This document shows positions 51,899 through 60,538 of a DNA stretch of 64,000 nucleotides, piece by piece. Numbering within the stretch: the first letter of the stretch is position 1; every line of letters starts with the position of its first letter. The notes under the pieces are model-generated. The model was not told the DNA's origin and did no database searches. It saw only the letters and a program-made list of their open reading frames with translations. The DNA comes from Kocuria rosea subsp. polaris. GTDB lineage: Bacteria > Actinomycetota > Actinomycetes > Actinomycetales > Micrococcaceae. The position numbers and the translations under genes are program-made. The stretch covers positions 1 through 64,000 of the forward strand of contig NZ_LQBK01000037.1 in NCBI RefSeq assembly GCF_001483755.1, in the 5' to 3' direction.

Positions 51899-53104
51899 AT
51901 GACAACCGTTTACGACGTGACGACCTGGTCAGTTCCGGACAACCCGGGCGCCAGCCCGACGAACGACATCGGGCTGGTCATCAACAGCATCATCAGCGAC
52001 ATCAAGGCCCAGCAGACGAACCAGGCCTCGAAGCCCGGGGCGGTCATCTACATCCCGCCGGGGGACTACTCCCTCAAGACCCGCGTCAATGTGGACGTCA
52101 GCTACCTCACCATCCGGGGATCCGGGCACGGATTCACCTCTCTCAGCATTCGGTACAACGCCGGCAATACCGGCTCGTGGTTCGAGATCAACCCCGGTGG
52201 AAGCCGGATCCGGGTGGAGAACACCGACGGGCACAGCGAGGCGTTTCGGGTCTTCCGCTCCGGGGATCCGCGGCTGAGCTCGATCATTTTCGAGAACTTC
52301 TGCCTCGACGGCGTCGGCTTCACGGGAAATCAGAACTCCTACCGCAACGGCAAGACGGGCATTCTGATGGAGTCCGCCAACGACGCCTTCCGCGTCCAGG
52401 GCATGGGCATGGTTTATCTGGAGCGGGGGCTGGTCGTACGCGACGCCGACGCGCTGAGCGTCAGCGGCAACTTCATCGCCGAGTGCGGCAGCTGCGTGGA
52501 GCTGGTGGGTTCCGGGCAGGCGAGCAAGGTCACCGACAACCTCCTCGGGGCCGGCTACATCGGCTTCTCCATCTTCGCGGAAAACCACTGGGGCCTGCTC
52601 GTCGCGGCGAACAACATCTTTCCCCGGGGCAAGAGCATGGTTCATTTCAAGAGCTCGAGCCGCTCGACCATCACCGCCAACCGGTTCCATGCTTTCTACC
52701 CAGGCATGGTGGTGTTCGAGGGCGGCTGCAACGAGAACCTCGTGGCGAGCAACCACTTCCTGCGGCAGATCGAACCGTTTGACCCGCTCAAGCCCTACAA
52801 CAACGGCCTGGACGATCTGTTCGGCCTGGTGCACCTGCGCGGTAACGGCAACAGCGTCCTCACCAATCACTTCTCCTTCGATGTTCCCGCCAACGCCGTC
52901 GCCCCCGCCGGGCGGACGCCCACAATCGTTCTGGTGGCGGCCGGGCAGGACAACTTCATCGCCACCAACAACACCGTGGCCAGTATCGCGGTCAAGGCCG
53001 TGGTCCTGGACGCCTCCACCGTCCGCACCAAGGTTCTGGACAGCGCGACCACAGCACAGTTCGACCCCCTGACGACGAACCACACCTTCCGCCCGACCCC
53101 CTGA
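51899..53104 (+). CDS. GH91 inulin fructotransferase / difructose dianhydride enzyme
   Basis: 401 residues of right-handed parallel beta-helix matching family GH91 along its whole length: YDVTTWSV at the very start, PGAVIYIPPGDYSLKT, FENFCLDGVGF, AECGSCVEL, NNGLDDLFG and VLDASTVRTKVLDS at the end. Family enzymes convert inulin ends to DFA III (EC 4.2.2.18) or DFA I (EC 4.2.2.17), or hydrolyse DFA III to inulobiose. AGGAAG 7 bases upstream supports the ATG, which would give a cytoplasmic enzyme; the Tat leader is on the preceding ORF. Residues about 217-232 (GAGYIGFSIFAENHWG) differ from the acidic pattern I recall for DFA III-forming members. The GH172 gene downstream favours DFA I chemistry. 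Confidence 0.88.
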   Translation: MTTVYDVTTWSVPDNPGASPTNDIGLVINSIISDIKAQQTNQASKPGAVIYIPPGDYSLKTRVNVDVSYLTIRGSGHGFTSLSIRYNAGNTGSWFEINPGGSRIRVENTDGHSEAFRVFRSGDPRLSSIIFENFCLDGVGFTGNQNSYRNGKTGILMESANDAFRVQGMGMVYLERGLVVRDADALSVSGNFIAECGSCVELVGSGQASKVTDNLLGAGYIGFSIFAENHWGLLVAANNIFPRGKSMVHFKSSSRSTITANRFHAFYPGMVVFEGGCNENLVASNHFLRQIEPFDPLKPYNNGLDDLFGLVHLRGNGNSVLTNHFSFDVPANAVAPAGRTPTIVLVAAGQDNFIATNNTVASIAVKAVVLDASTVRTKVLDSATTAQFDPLTTNHTFRPTP

Positions 53105-53241
53105 CCTCAGGTCTCCCCCGAGCCGGGCTGAGCCGGTGCACGAACCCTCCCAGCGCGCCCGCTGCCGGTCCCCCCGCCGTGCCGGCACCGACAAGATCGT
53201 CGAGCACCGACTCGACCCGCTCCCCAGGAAGGCGCCACCCC

Positions 53242-55860
53242 ATGGCACCACCACGCCTGTCCACGACCACGCCGGGGCTGTTCGTCGTCCTCGCACTCAT
53301 GCTGAGCCTGCTCGGTCTGCCCCCCGCCGCAGCACAGACCGCTGCAGCCGCCTCGACCGCAGCCCGCTCCGAAGCGGAACCGTATCGACCCGGTCTGCAC
53401 TACACGCCTGAGCAGAACTGGATGAACGACCCGAACGGGTTGGTCTACCACCAGGGCGTCTACCACATGTACTACCAGTACAACCCCTTCGGCACACGGT
53501 GGGGCAACATGAGCTGGGGGCACGCCACTTCCACTGATCTGATGCACTGGCAGGAACAACCTGTAGCGATCCCCCAGACCGTCAATGATGCCGGGGTGTC
53601 CACTGAGGACATCTTCTCCGGATCCGTCGTGGTGGACACGACGAACTCGACGGGCTTCGGCACGCTGCAGGATCCGGCCATGGTGGCGATCTATACCAGC
53701 ACGTACACCAGCGCCCACCCGACACTGGCCGGCAAGCAGGCCCAGTCCCTGGCCTACAGCACCGATGACGGGCAGACCTGGACGAAGTACGCCCAGAATC
53801 CCGTGCTCGACCGCAACTCCGCCGACTTCAGAGACCCGAAAGTGTTCCGCTACGACGGCGACGGCGGGTCCTACTGGGTGATGGCGGCGGTGGAGGCTGT
53901 GGAGCGCAAAGTGGTCCTCTACAAGAGCTCCGATCTGAAGTCCTGGACCTTTCTCAGCGACTTCGGCCCCGCCAACGCCTCCGAGGGCATCTGGGAGTGC
54001 CCGGACCTCTTTCCCCTTCCGGTGGACGGGGACCCCGCCAACACCAAATGGGTGCTCGTGGTCAACCTCAACCCCGGATCGGTCGCCGGCGGCAGCGGCG
54101 GACAGTACTTCGTCGGAGACTTCGACGGCACGACCTTCACCTCACAGACCACAGATCCCGTGGCAGGCCTGCCACCGGGCCCCTCCCTGGGCGGCTTCAA
54201 CGACCAGACCTACAACGGCTGGACCGTCCGCAACGACCCCACCAGCACCGGACTGCCCTGGGCCTCGGCCCCCGCTGCCGGAACACTGCCTGGGCAGAAC
54301 CCGGTGACCGGCTTCATCGGATCCGGATTGATCAACAGCTTCCGAGGAGGAGACGCCTCCATCGGAAGCCTCGAGTCCCCGACCTTCACGGTGAACAACG
54401 ACTACCTGAACTTCCTCATCGGCGGCGGTCACCATCCCCGCGCCCCCGGTACCCAGGCCGGCAACGAACCACCTCCCGGCTATCTGCTCTTCGACGGGTT
54501 CGACTACCCGGGCACACTCACCGAGGCCGGGTGGCAGATCACCGGGGACTTCACCGCGGCCCGGAACCCCTCCACCTCCGGTGGTGAATTCGCCATCGGA
54601 AAGCGGATCAACACCTTCGAAGGTGGAGCCCTCGGCGACGACAACCGGGGCACCATCACCTCGCCGCAGTTCTACCTGACCGACACGAACATCGGCTTCC
54701 TGCTCGGCGGCGGCAGCCGTACCGACGGGCAGCTGCAGGTCGAACTGCTCGTCGACGGCGCAGTCGTCAGAACCGCCACCGGCAAGAACTCCGGTGCCCT
54801 GGACTGGCAGAACTGGGACGTGAGCGCCTACTACGGCAAGCCTGCGTTCATCCGTATCGTCGACAACGCCACCGGCCCCTGGGGACACCTCACCCTGGAC
54901 CACATGGTCCTCGGATCGACACCGGCCCAGCCACGCAGCACCGAGACCTCGGTGAGCCTGCTCGTCGACGGCAAGACGGTCCGCTCCGCCACCGGCGACA
55001 ACAGCGAGACACTGGACTGGAAGTCCTGGGACCTCCGCCCCTTCCGCGGACAACAAGCCACCATCCGCATCACGGACAACAACCGCGCAGGATGGGGACA
55101 TGTGCTCGCCGACGAGTTCACCCTTTCGGACACCCGCGCCCTGCCCCGGATGGAAGAGCACGACTGGCTCGACTGGGGCAAGGACTACTACGCCACCGTC
55201 TCCTTCCACAACGCCCCCGAGAACCGGCGCATCATGCTCGGCTGGATGAACAACTGGGACTACGGCCAGGACACCCCCACCACCACCTGGCGCGGTGCCA
55301 TGGCACTGCCGCGCGAAGTGACACTGACGCAGACGCCACAGGGCCCCCGGCTCCGACAAGACGTGGTCGCCGAGATCTCCACGCTGCGCGACACCACCTC
55401 CCAGTACACCGCACCGGCCCAGGACGTGCCGGCGGGAACCCACGCACTACCCGTCAGCGGAGAGCTCGTGCAGATCGACGCCGAGTTCTCCCCCGGCACC
55501 GCCGAAGACTTTGGCCTCACCGTGCTCGGCAACGCCACCGAGGCCACACGCATCGGCTACAGCACCACCGAGGGACGCCTGTACGTAGACCGGCGCAACT
55601 CCGGCAACGACAGCTTCCACCCGGCCTTCGCCTCCCTCGACGACGCCCCGGTAGCGCTGGACAACGGCCGGCTGAGACTACGCATCTACCTCGACCGCTC
55701 CTCGGTAGAGGTCTTCGCCCAGGACGGCACGACCACCATCACCGACCAGGTCTTCCCCTCCGCAGGAGCCACACAGATCGGCCTGTACAGCCAGGGCGGA
55801 ACCGCCCGGCTGGAAAGCCTCAACATCACCCCGCTCACACCGACCATGTGGAGCCGCTGA
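53242..55860 (+). CDS. Secreted GH32 fructan hydrolase with inserted tandem beta-sandwich modules
   Basis: 872 residues. The start has AGGAAGG 9 bases upstream; the signal peptide ends about AAAQTAAA. Catalytic residues of GH32 are all present: nucleophile Asp63 (WMNDPNG), Asp198 (FRDPKVF) and acid/base Glu252 (ECPDLF). Between the propeller and its last part (WMNNWDYG near residue 665) sits an insertion of over 300 residues. It contains two related modules (VELLVDGAVVRTATG and VSLLVDGKTVRSATG, each ending in a WGH segment), probably substrate-binding. The C-terminal GH32 beta-sandwich closes the protein (LRIYLDRSSVEVFAQDG). It likely releases fructose or short fructans from inulin or levan outside the cell. 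Confidence 0.92.
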   Translation: MAPPRLSTTTPGLFVVLALMLSLLGLPPAAAQTAAAASTAARSEAEPYRPGLHYTPEQNWMNDPNGLVYHQGVYHMYYQYNPFGTRWGNMSWGHATSTDLMHWQEQPVAIPQTVNDAGVSTEDIFSGSVVVDTTNSTGFGTLQDPAMVAIYTSTYTSAHPTLAGKQAQSLAYSTDDGQTWTKYAQNPVLDRNSADFRDPKVFRYDGDGGSYWVMAAVEAVERKVVLYKSSDLKSWTFLSDFGPANASEGIWECPDLFPLPVDGDPANTKWVLVVNLNPGSVAGGSGGQYFVGDFDGTTFTSQTTDPVAGLPPGPSLGGFNDQTYNGWTVRNDPTSTGLPWASAPAAGTLPGQNPVTGFIGSGLINSFRGGDASIGSLESPTFTVNNDYLNFLIGGGHHPRAPGTQAGNEPPPGYLLFDGFDYPGTLTEAGWQITGDFTAARNPSTSGGEFAIGKRINTFEGGALGDDNRGTITSPQFYLTDTNIGFLLGGGSRTDGQLQVELLVDGAVVRTATGKNSGALDWQNWDVSAYYGKPAFIRIVDNATGPWGHLTLDHMVLGSTPAQPRSTETSVSLLVDGKTVRSATGDNSETLDWKSWDLRPFRGQQATIRITDNNRAGWGHVLADEFTLSDTRALPRMEEHDWLDWGKDYYATVSFHNAPENRRIMLGWMNNWDYGQDTPTTTWRGAMALPREVTLTQTPQGPRLRQDVVAEISTLRDTTSQYTAPAQDVPAGTHALPVSGELVQIDAEFSPGTAEDFGLTVLGNATEATRIGYSTTEGRLYVDRRNSGNDSFHPAFASLDDAPVALDNGRLRLRIYLDRSSVEVFAQDGTTTITDQVFPSAGATQIGLYSQGGTARLESLNITPLTPTMWSR

Positions 55861-55916
55861 CACCGCAGCCTCACCACACCGCACCCCTGGTGCGTCAACG
55901 ACCGGTGGCCGCCTAC

Positions 55917-55955
55917 GGGGGCTCCGGCTGGCCTCAACGGACAGCCGGAGCCCCC
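55917..55955 (+). terminator. Terminator after the secreted GH32 gene
   Basis: Perfect 14-base arms (55917-55930, 55942-55955) followed by TTT. It ends the first transcription unit of the sugar locus. Confidence 0.8.
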
Positions 55956-56039
55956 TTTCCCGTATCGGAAAGAATCTTCTCCCCGAAAATCCCGCCAAAG
56001 CTGTTGACGAGTGACCGAGGTCACTTTACGCTTACCGCC

Positions 56040-56066
56040 AAGACGTTTTGGCAAAACGTTTTGTCA
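56040..56066 (+). promoter_or_regulatory. LacI-type operator before the transporter operon
   Basis: A perfect palindrome CAAAACGTTTTG (56052-56063) is preceded by a half-match ACGTTTTG (56043-56050). The site is 44 bases before the binding-protein ATG and fits repression by the locus LacI protein. Confidence 0.7.
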
Positions 56067-56106
56067 CTCTCTCAGCGATGATGCCGCCCAGAATGGAGCC
56101 CCTGTC

Positions 56107-57447
56107 ATGGCCAACCCCGTTGATCCCCGGGTGCACGGCGCCGCCGTCCCTCGGCAGAAGATCTTCCTCTCCACCGCCGCCGCGCTGTCCGCCTTCGTCC
56201 TGGCCGGCTGCGGCGCCGGGGGCGGCGGTGCGACAGCCGATGCCGCCGAGGACTCCCTGACCGTGCTGGTCGAGGCCGGTGGCAAGGCCGAGCTGACCGG
56301 CATCGCCGAGAAGTTCACGGAGGAGACCGGCACCGAGGTGACCTTCGTGGAGCTGCCCTACGAGGGCCTCTACAACCGTCTGAACACCGAGTTCTCCTCC
56401 GGCAGCACCTCCTTCGACGTCGCCGCCCTGGACGCGATCTGGTTGCCGACCTTCGCCGATGCGGTCACTCCGCTCGACGACATGTTCACCGAGGAGGTCA
56501 AGGCCGATCTCTTCCCGGCGCTGGTCGAGGAGGCTCAGATCGACGGTGAGTTCGTCGGCATGCCGGTGTGGACAAACTCGGAGATCCTCTTCTACCGCAC
56601 GGACCTGTTCGAGGACCCGGCCGAGAAGGCCGACTTCAAGGCCGAGTACGGATACGACCTCGCTCCGCCCACCACCTGGGAGCAGTACCAGGACGTCGCG
56701 CAGTTCTTCACCAGGGACACCGACGGGGACGGGGAGACCGACCTGTACGGCACGGACGTCAAGGGCGCCGTGGAGACGGAGTGGCTGGCCACCGTCTCGC
56801 AGGCGGGGGCGGAGCACATGGTGCTCAACCCCGAGGGCGAGGTCACGGTCAACGACGCCGACCACCTGGCGGCCCTGGACTTCTACGTCGGGCTGAACAA
56901 CGAGCTGGAGGCCGCCCCGCCGGGAGCCGCGCAGATCGACTGGGCCGGCGCGCAGAACCTGTTCTACCAGGGCGAGACCGCCATGATGCGATTCTGGGCC
57001 CACGCCTACCCCCAGACGCCGGAGGACTCCCCGATCGCCGGTGACATCGGGGCCGCGCCGATGATCGGCGGGCCCGGCGGGGTCGCAGGCGTGCCCGGCC
57101 CCTGGTACCTGTCCATCCCGGAGTCGACCGAGAAGCAGGACAAGGCGGCCGAGTTCCTGCAGTTCGCCTACGACAACAACGCCCTGGGCATCGAGTCCTC
57201 TCTCGGGCTGGCCGCGCGGGTCTCGGCCTTCGAGCAGTACGAGGGCGAGCCCGGCTACGAGCACTTCGACGCGCTGGTGGAGACGCTCTCGGCGGAGAAC
57301 ACGAAGCCGCGCCCGGCGACCGAGGACTGGCAGGAGATCGTCGACTCCGTGCTCGTGCCCATGCTGCAGAAGGCGCTGGAGCCGGGGGCCGACAACCAGC
57401 AGCTGCTCGACGAGGCCAAGCAGCAGATCGAAGCCATCACCCAGTAG
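56107..57447 (+). CDS. Sugar ABC transporter substrate-binding lipoprotein
   Basis: 446 residues. A lipoprotein signal (FVLAGCGAG, Cys near 33) is followed by a family 1-type solute-binding fold (LTVLVEAGGKAELTGIAEKF, TEVTFVELPYEGLYNRLNTE, GETAMMRFWAHAYP). It captures the substrate outside the membrane; the locus suggests a fructo-oligosaccharide or difructose dianhydride. GGAG lies 8 bases before the ATG. The longer frame to 56011 runs through the operator and is rejected. A strong hairpin follows its stop. Confidence 0.92.
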   Translation: MANPVDPRVHGAAVPRQKIFLSTAAALSAFVLAGCGAGGGGATADAAEDSLTVLVEAGGKAELTGIAEKFTEETGTEVTFVELPYEGLYNRLNTEFSSGSTSFDVAALDAIWLPTFADAVTPLDDMFTEEVKADLFPALVEEAQIDGEFVGMPVWTNSEILFYRTDLFEDPAEKADFKAEYGYDLAPPTTWEQYQDVAQFFTRDTDGDGETDLYGTDVKGAVETEWLATVSQAGAEHMVLNPEGEVTVNDADHLAALDFYVGLNNELEAAPPGAAQIDWAGAQNLFYQGETAMMRFWAHAYPQTPEDSPIAGDIGAAPMIGGPGGVAGVPGPWYLSIPESTEKQDKAAEFLQFAYDNNALGIESSLGLAARVSAFEQYEGEPGYEHFDALVETLSAENTKPRPATEDWQEIVDSVLVPMLQKALEPGADNQQLLDEAKQQIEAITQ

Positions 57448-57453
57448 GTGGAC

Positions 57454-57484
57454 GGCGTGGTGGTGGGGCACCCACCACCACGCC
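57454..57484 (+). other. Intercistronic hairpin after the binding-protein gene
   Basis: Perfect 14-base arms (57454-57467, 57471-57484) with a 3-base loop, only 6 bases after the stop. Such hairpins often protect the upstream message and reduce read-through, so that binding protein exceeds permease. Confidence 0.7.
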
Positions 57485-57514
57485 GGCACTTCCCCTCGAG
57501 CAAAGGTGCATTCC

Positions 57515-58510
57515 GTGCATGTGACCGACCGCCGGGACCCCGTCCCCGGATCTCCTCCACCAGCCGCTCCCGCCCCGCCGGCCCGACCCGTCGAGCCGGT
57601 GCCGTCCCGGCGCCGGCGCCGTCGCGGGCTGACGGACCGCCGCTTCGCGACCCTGATGATGCTGCCGGCCGCGGCGTTCCTGGCCGTCTTCGTCGGCTGG
57701 CCGCTGCTGCAGTTCGTCTACGACAGCTTCTTCAGCATCGAGCCCTTCGGCGGAGACCGCGAGTTCATCGGCCTGGCGAACTACTCCACGGCGCTGGCCT
57801 CGGAGGCCTTCACCGGGGCGGCCTGGCGCACCCTGGTGTACACCCTCATCGTGGTGACCCTCGAGTTCAGCCTGGGGCTGGCCGTGGCCCTGCTCTTCTC
57901 CGCGCTGGGCGACAGATCGCGGATCTTCCGCACCGTCTTCATGTACCCGCTGATGATCGCCCCGGTGGTCGCCGGCCTGCTGTGGCGGTTCCTGCTGATC
58001 GACAACTTCGGCATCCTCAACGAGCTGCTGCGCCGGGTGGGCATCCTGCGCAGCACCGACCAGATCCAGTGGCTGAGCAATCCGGACATCGCCCTCTTCT
58101 CGGTCGCGCTGCCTGACGTGTGGCTGACCACCTCCTTCATCACCCTGATCCTGTTCGCCGGGCTGCAGAACGTGCCGGGGGAACTGCTCGAGGCCGCCCG
58201 CATCGACGGGGCCAGCTACCCCACGATCCTGGGCCGGATCATCCTGCCCCTGCTGCGCCCGGTCATCGCCGTCGCGCTGATCATCCGCGGCATCGACGCG
58301 GCCCGGGCATTCGACATCATCCTCATCCAGACCAACGGCGGCCCCCAGGGCAGCACCGAGACGCTCTCCCTGCTCGTCTACCGCACCTTCGTCCGTTTCG
58401 GCGACCCGGGCCTGGCCAGCGCCATGGGCACCATGTACCTGCTGGGCATGCTCGTCGCCGCCGTCGTGGCCATCTACACCATCTGGCGCCCAGGAAGTGA
58501 TCGCACATGA
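57515..58510 (+). CDS. Sugar ABC transporter permease (MalF type)
   Basis: 331 residues with six membrane helices after a Pro/Arg-rich cytoplasmic N-terminus. The EAA loop is visible as LLEAARIDGASYPTILGRII. AAAGG lies 8 bases before the GTG at 57515; other GTG codons at 57506 and 57521 are possible. It overlaps the next gene by 4 bases. It pairs with the following MalG-type permease. No ATPase gene is present in the locus, so a shared MsiK-like ATPase elsewhere is expected, as usual for actinobacterial sugar importers. Confidence 0.92.
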   Translation: MHVTDRRDPVPGSPPPAAPAPPARPVEPVPSRRRRRRGLTDRRFATLMMLPAAAFLAVFVGWPLLQFVYDSFFSIEPFGGDREFIGLANYSTALASEAFTGAAWRTLVYTLIVVTLEFSLGLAVALLFSALGDRSRIFRTVFMYPLMIAPVVAGLLWRFLLIDNFGILNELLRRVGILRSTDQIQWLSNPDIALFSVALPDVWLTTSFITLILFAGLQNVPGELLEAARIDGASYPTILGRIILPLLRPVIAVALIIRGIDAARAFDIILIQTNGGPQGSTETLSLLVYRTFVRFGDPGLASAMGTMYLLGMLVAAVVAIYTIWRPGSDRT

Positions 58511-59346
58511 ACGGCCTCGAAGTCCGCGGCAGGGCCCCGCGCACCATCCTCTGGACCCTGCTCGCCGCCGTCACCGTCCTCTACGGGTTCCCCTTCCTCT
58601 ACCTGCTGCTGACCTCCTTCAAGACGCCGCTGGAGACGATCGCGGTCCCCCCGAGCGTCTTCGGCTCACAGTTCACCCTGGAGAACTACGTCTCCGCGCT
58701 GGGCCGGGAGGGGGTCGTGGCGTCCTTCGTCAACAGCGCCGTCACCGCGATCCTCAGCACGGCCATCTCCCTGGTCCTGGCCGTGCCGGCCGCCTACGCG
58801 ATCACCCGCTACCGCACCCCCGGCGGCCAGGTCTTCATCCTCATCGCCCTGGTGTGCCGGATGGTGCCGGCCGTCGTGGTCGGGGTGCCGCTGGTCACCC
58901 TGTTCCAGGGCCTGCGGATCGCCGACACCTCCTTCGCCCTGGCCATCGCGCACACCACCTTGTCCCTGCCGCTGTCGATCTGGCTGATGAGCAGCTTCTT
59001 CGACGCCGTGCCGGACGAGCTGGAGGAGGCGGCCAAGCTCGACGGCTGCAGCCGGCTCGGGGCGCTGCGACGGGTCGTGCTGCCGGTGGTCTCCGGAGGA
59101 GTGGCGGTCACCGCGATCTTCGCGTTCCTGGCCTCCTGGAACGAGTTCCTCTTCTCACTGCTGCTGACCGCCGTCCGGGCGCAGACCACCCCCATCATGA
59201 TCGCCAACTTCCAGACTCAGTTCGGTCTGGACTGGGGCTCCATGACGGCCCTGGCCGCGCTCTACTCCATCCCCGTCGTCCTGCTCACCCTCGTCCTCCA
59301 GCGCCACATCGTGGCCGGACTCACCCTCGGTGCGGTCAAAGGCTGA
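58507..59346 (+). CDS. Sugar ABC transporter permease (MalG type)
   Basis: 279 residues, six membrane helices, EAA loop ELEEAAKLDGCSRLGALRRV, and the family ending LTLGAVKG. It starts in an ATGA overlap with the first permease. Together with the lipoprotein it forms a CUT1-type oligosaccharide importer. Confidence 0.93.
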   Translation: MNGLEVRGRAPRTILWTLLAAVTVLYGFPFLYLLLTSFKTPLETIAVPPSVFGSQFTLENYVSALGREGVVASFVNSAVTAILSTAISLVLAVPAAYAITRYRTPGGQVFILIALVCRMVPAVVVGVPLVTLFQGLRIADTSFALAIAHTTLSLPLSIWLMSSFFDAVPDELEEAAKLDGCSRLGALRRVVLPVVSGGVAVTAIFAFLASWNEFLFSLLLTAVRAQTTPIMIANFQTQFGLDWGSMTALAALYSIPVVLLTLVLQRHIVAGLTLGAVKG

Positions 59347-59376
59347 CCCACCCCCACCCAAGAAAGAAGCACATCC

Positions 59377-60498
59377 ATGGAATTCTGGCAGCCGAACAGC
59401 CCCCTCAACGGGCTCGCCCACGTCAAGACGGCCCGCTCCAAGCGCGAATCGAGCTGGGACCGGACCGGCGGCAACCGCGACTTCAAGACCGTGGCCCCCG
59501 GGGACACCTTCGTCATCGCCGACATCCAGGGCGCCGGACGGATCCAGCACATCTGGATGACCACCCGCTGCTACTCCGAGAAGTACCTGCGCAAGCTCGT
59601 CCTGGAGATGTACTGGGATGGCGAGGAGAACCCGAGCGTGCGCGCCCCGCTGGGCGATTTCTTCGGCGTCGGGCACGCCGTGGCCAAGCACTACGTGTCC
59701 CTGCCCATGAACGCGATCTTCGGTCCGCGCCGCGGGCCCAAGGGCCCGTTCGCGGCGGCGATGAACAGCTACTGGACCATGCCCTTCGGCAGCGCCGCGC
59801 GGATCCAGATCCGCAACGAGTCCGACCAGCCGATCCAGAACCTGTTCTACTACGTCGACTACGAACTCACCGAGGAGCCCATCCCCGACGACGTGGCCCG
59901 CTTCCACGCCTACTACCGGCAGGAGAAGACCCAGAAGGTCGTCCACGAGCAGACCGAGGAGAACCCCGCCCCCTGGGACCTGCCCGGCACCAACCTCACC
60001 GGCGACGACAACTACGTCATCCTCGACGCCGCCGGCGGGCAGGGGCACTATGTGGGCTGCGTGCTGAGCATCGACAACCACGACGCCTCCAACCAGCAGT
60101 TCAGCTGGCCCGGTGAGGGCGACGACATGTTCTTCATCGACGGCGAGATCTGGCCGCCCTCGCTGCACGGCACCGGCACCGAGGACTACTTCAACGCCGC
60201 CTGGGGTTTCCCCAGCGGGGAGTACGCCGGCCCGTACCACGGGATCACCCTCGGCAGCAGCGTGCAGGAGCACTTCGGACTGTGGAGCATGTATCGCTTC
60301 CACATCGAGGACCCGGTGCGCTTCAATTCCTCGCTGAAGGTGTCGATCGAGCACGGGCACGCCAATGACCAGGGCAACGACTTCTCCAGCGTCGCCTACT
60401 GGTACCAGACCGGCACCCACGCCCACCACGAGGAGCTGCCGTCCGTGGAGGAGCGCCTGCCCAGGCGCTGGCCCGAGCACGGGCTCTGGGACGAGTAG
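59377..60498 (+). CDS. GH172 (DUF2961) difructose dianhydride / alpha-fructofuranosidase family enzyme
   Basis: 373 residues matching DUF2961, now GH172: VIADIQGAGRIQHIWMTT near the start, MYWDGEENPSVRAPLGDFFG, the acidic motif GTGTEDYF with Glu269, and FPSGEYAGPYHG. Characterised members interconvert inulobiose and difructose dianhydride I or act as alpha-D-fructofuranosidases; others act on alpha-arabinofuranosides. No signal peptide, so it works on imported substrate. The location between fructoside transporter and fructokinase makes DFA I the likely substrate. It follows the permeases by 30 bases in the same operon. Confidence 0.9.
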   Translation: MEFWQPNSPLNGLAHVKTARSKRESSWDRTGGNRDFKTVAPGDTFVIADIQGAGRIQHIWMTTRCYSEKYLRKLVLEMYWDGEENPSVRAPLGDFFGVGHAVAKHYVSLPMNAIFGPRRGPKGPFAAAMNSYWTMPFGSAARIQIRNESDQPIQNLFYYVDYELTEEPIPDDVARFHAYYRQEKTQKVVHEQTEENPAPWDLPGTNLTGDDNYVILDAAGGQGHYVGCVLSIDNHDASNQQFSWPGEGDDMFFIDGEIWPPSLHGTGTEDYFNAAWGFPSGEYAGPYHGITLGSSVQEHFGLWSMYRFHIEDPVRFNSSLKVSIEHGHANDQGNDFSSVAYWYQTGTHAHHEELPSVEERLPRRWPEHGLWDE

Positions 60499-60538
60499 AC
60501 CGCACACGAGACCACGACGGCACAGGACGGGGACACAG

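Noticed and set aside
58497-60116. 539-codon frame across permease and GH172 genes
   Set aside because: Crosses two well-supported genes in another phase and has shadow composition.
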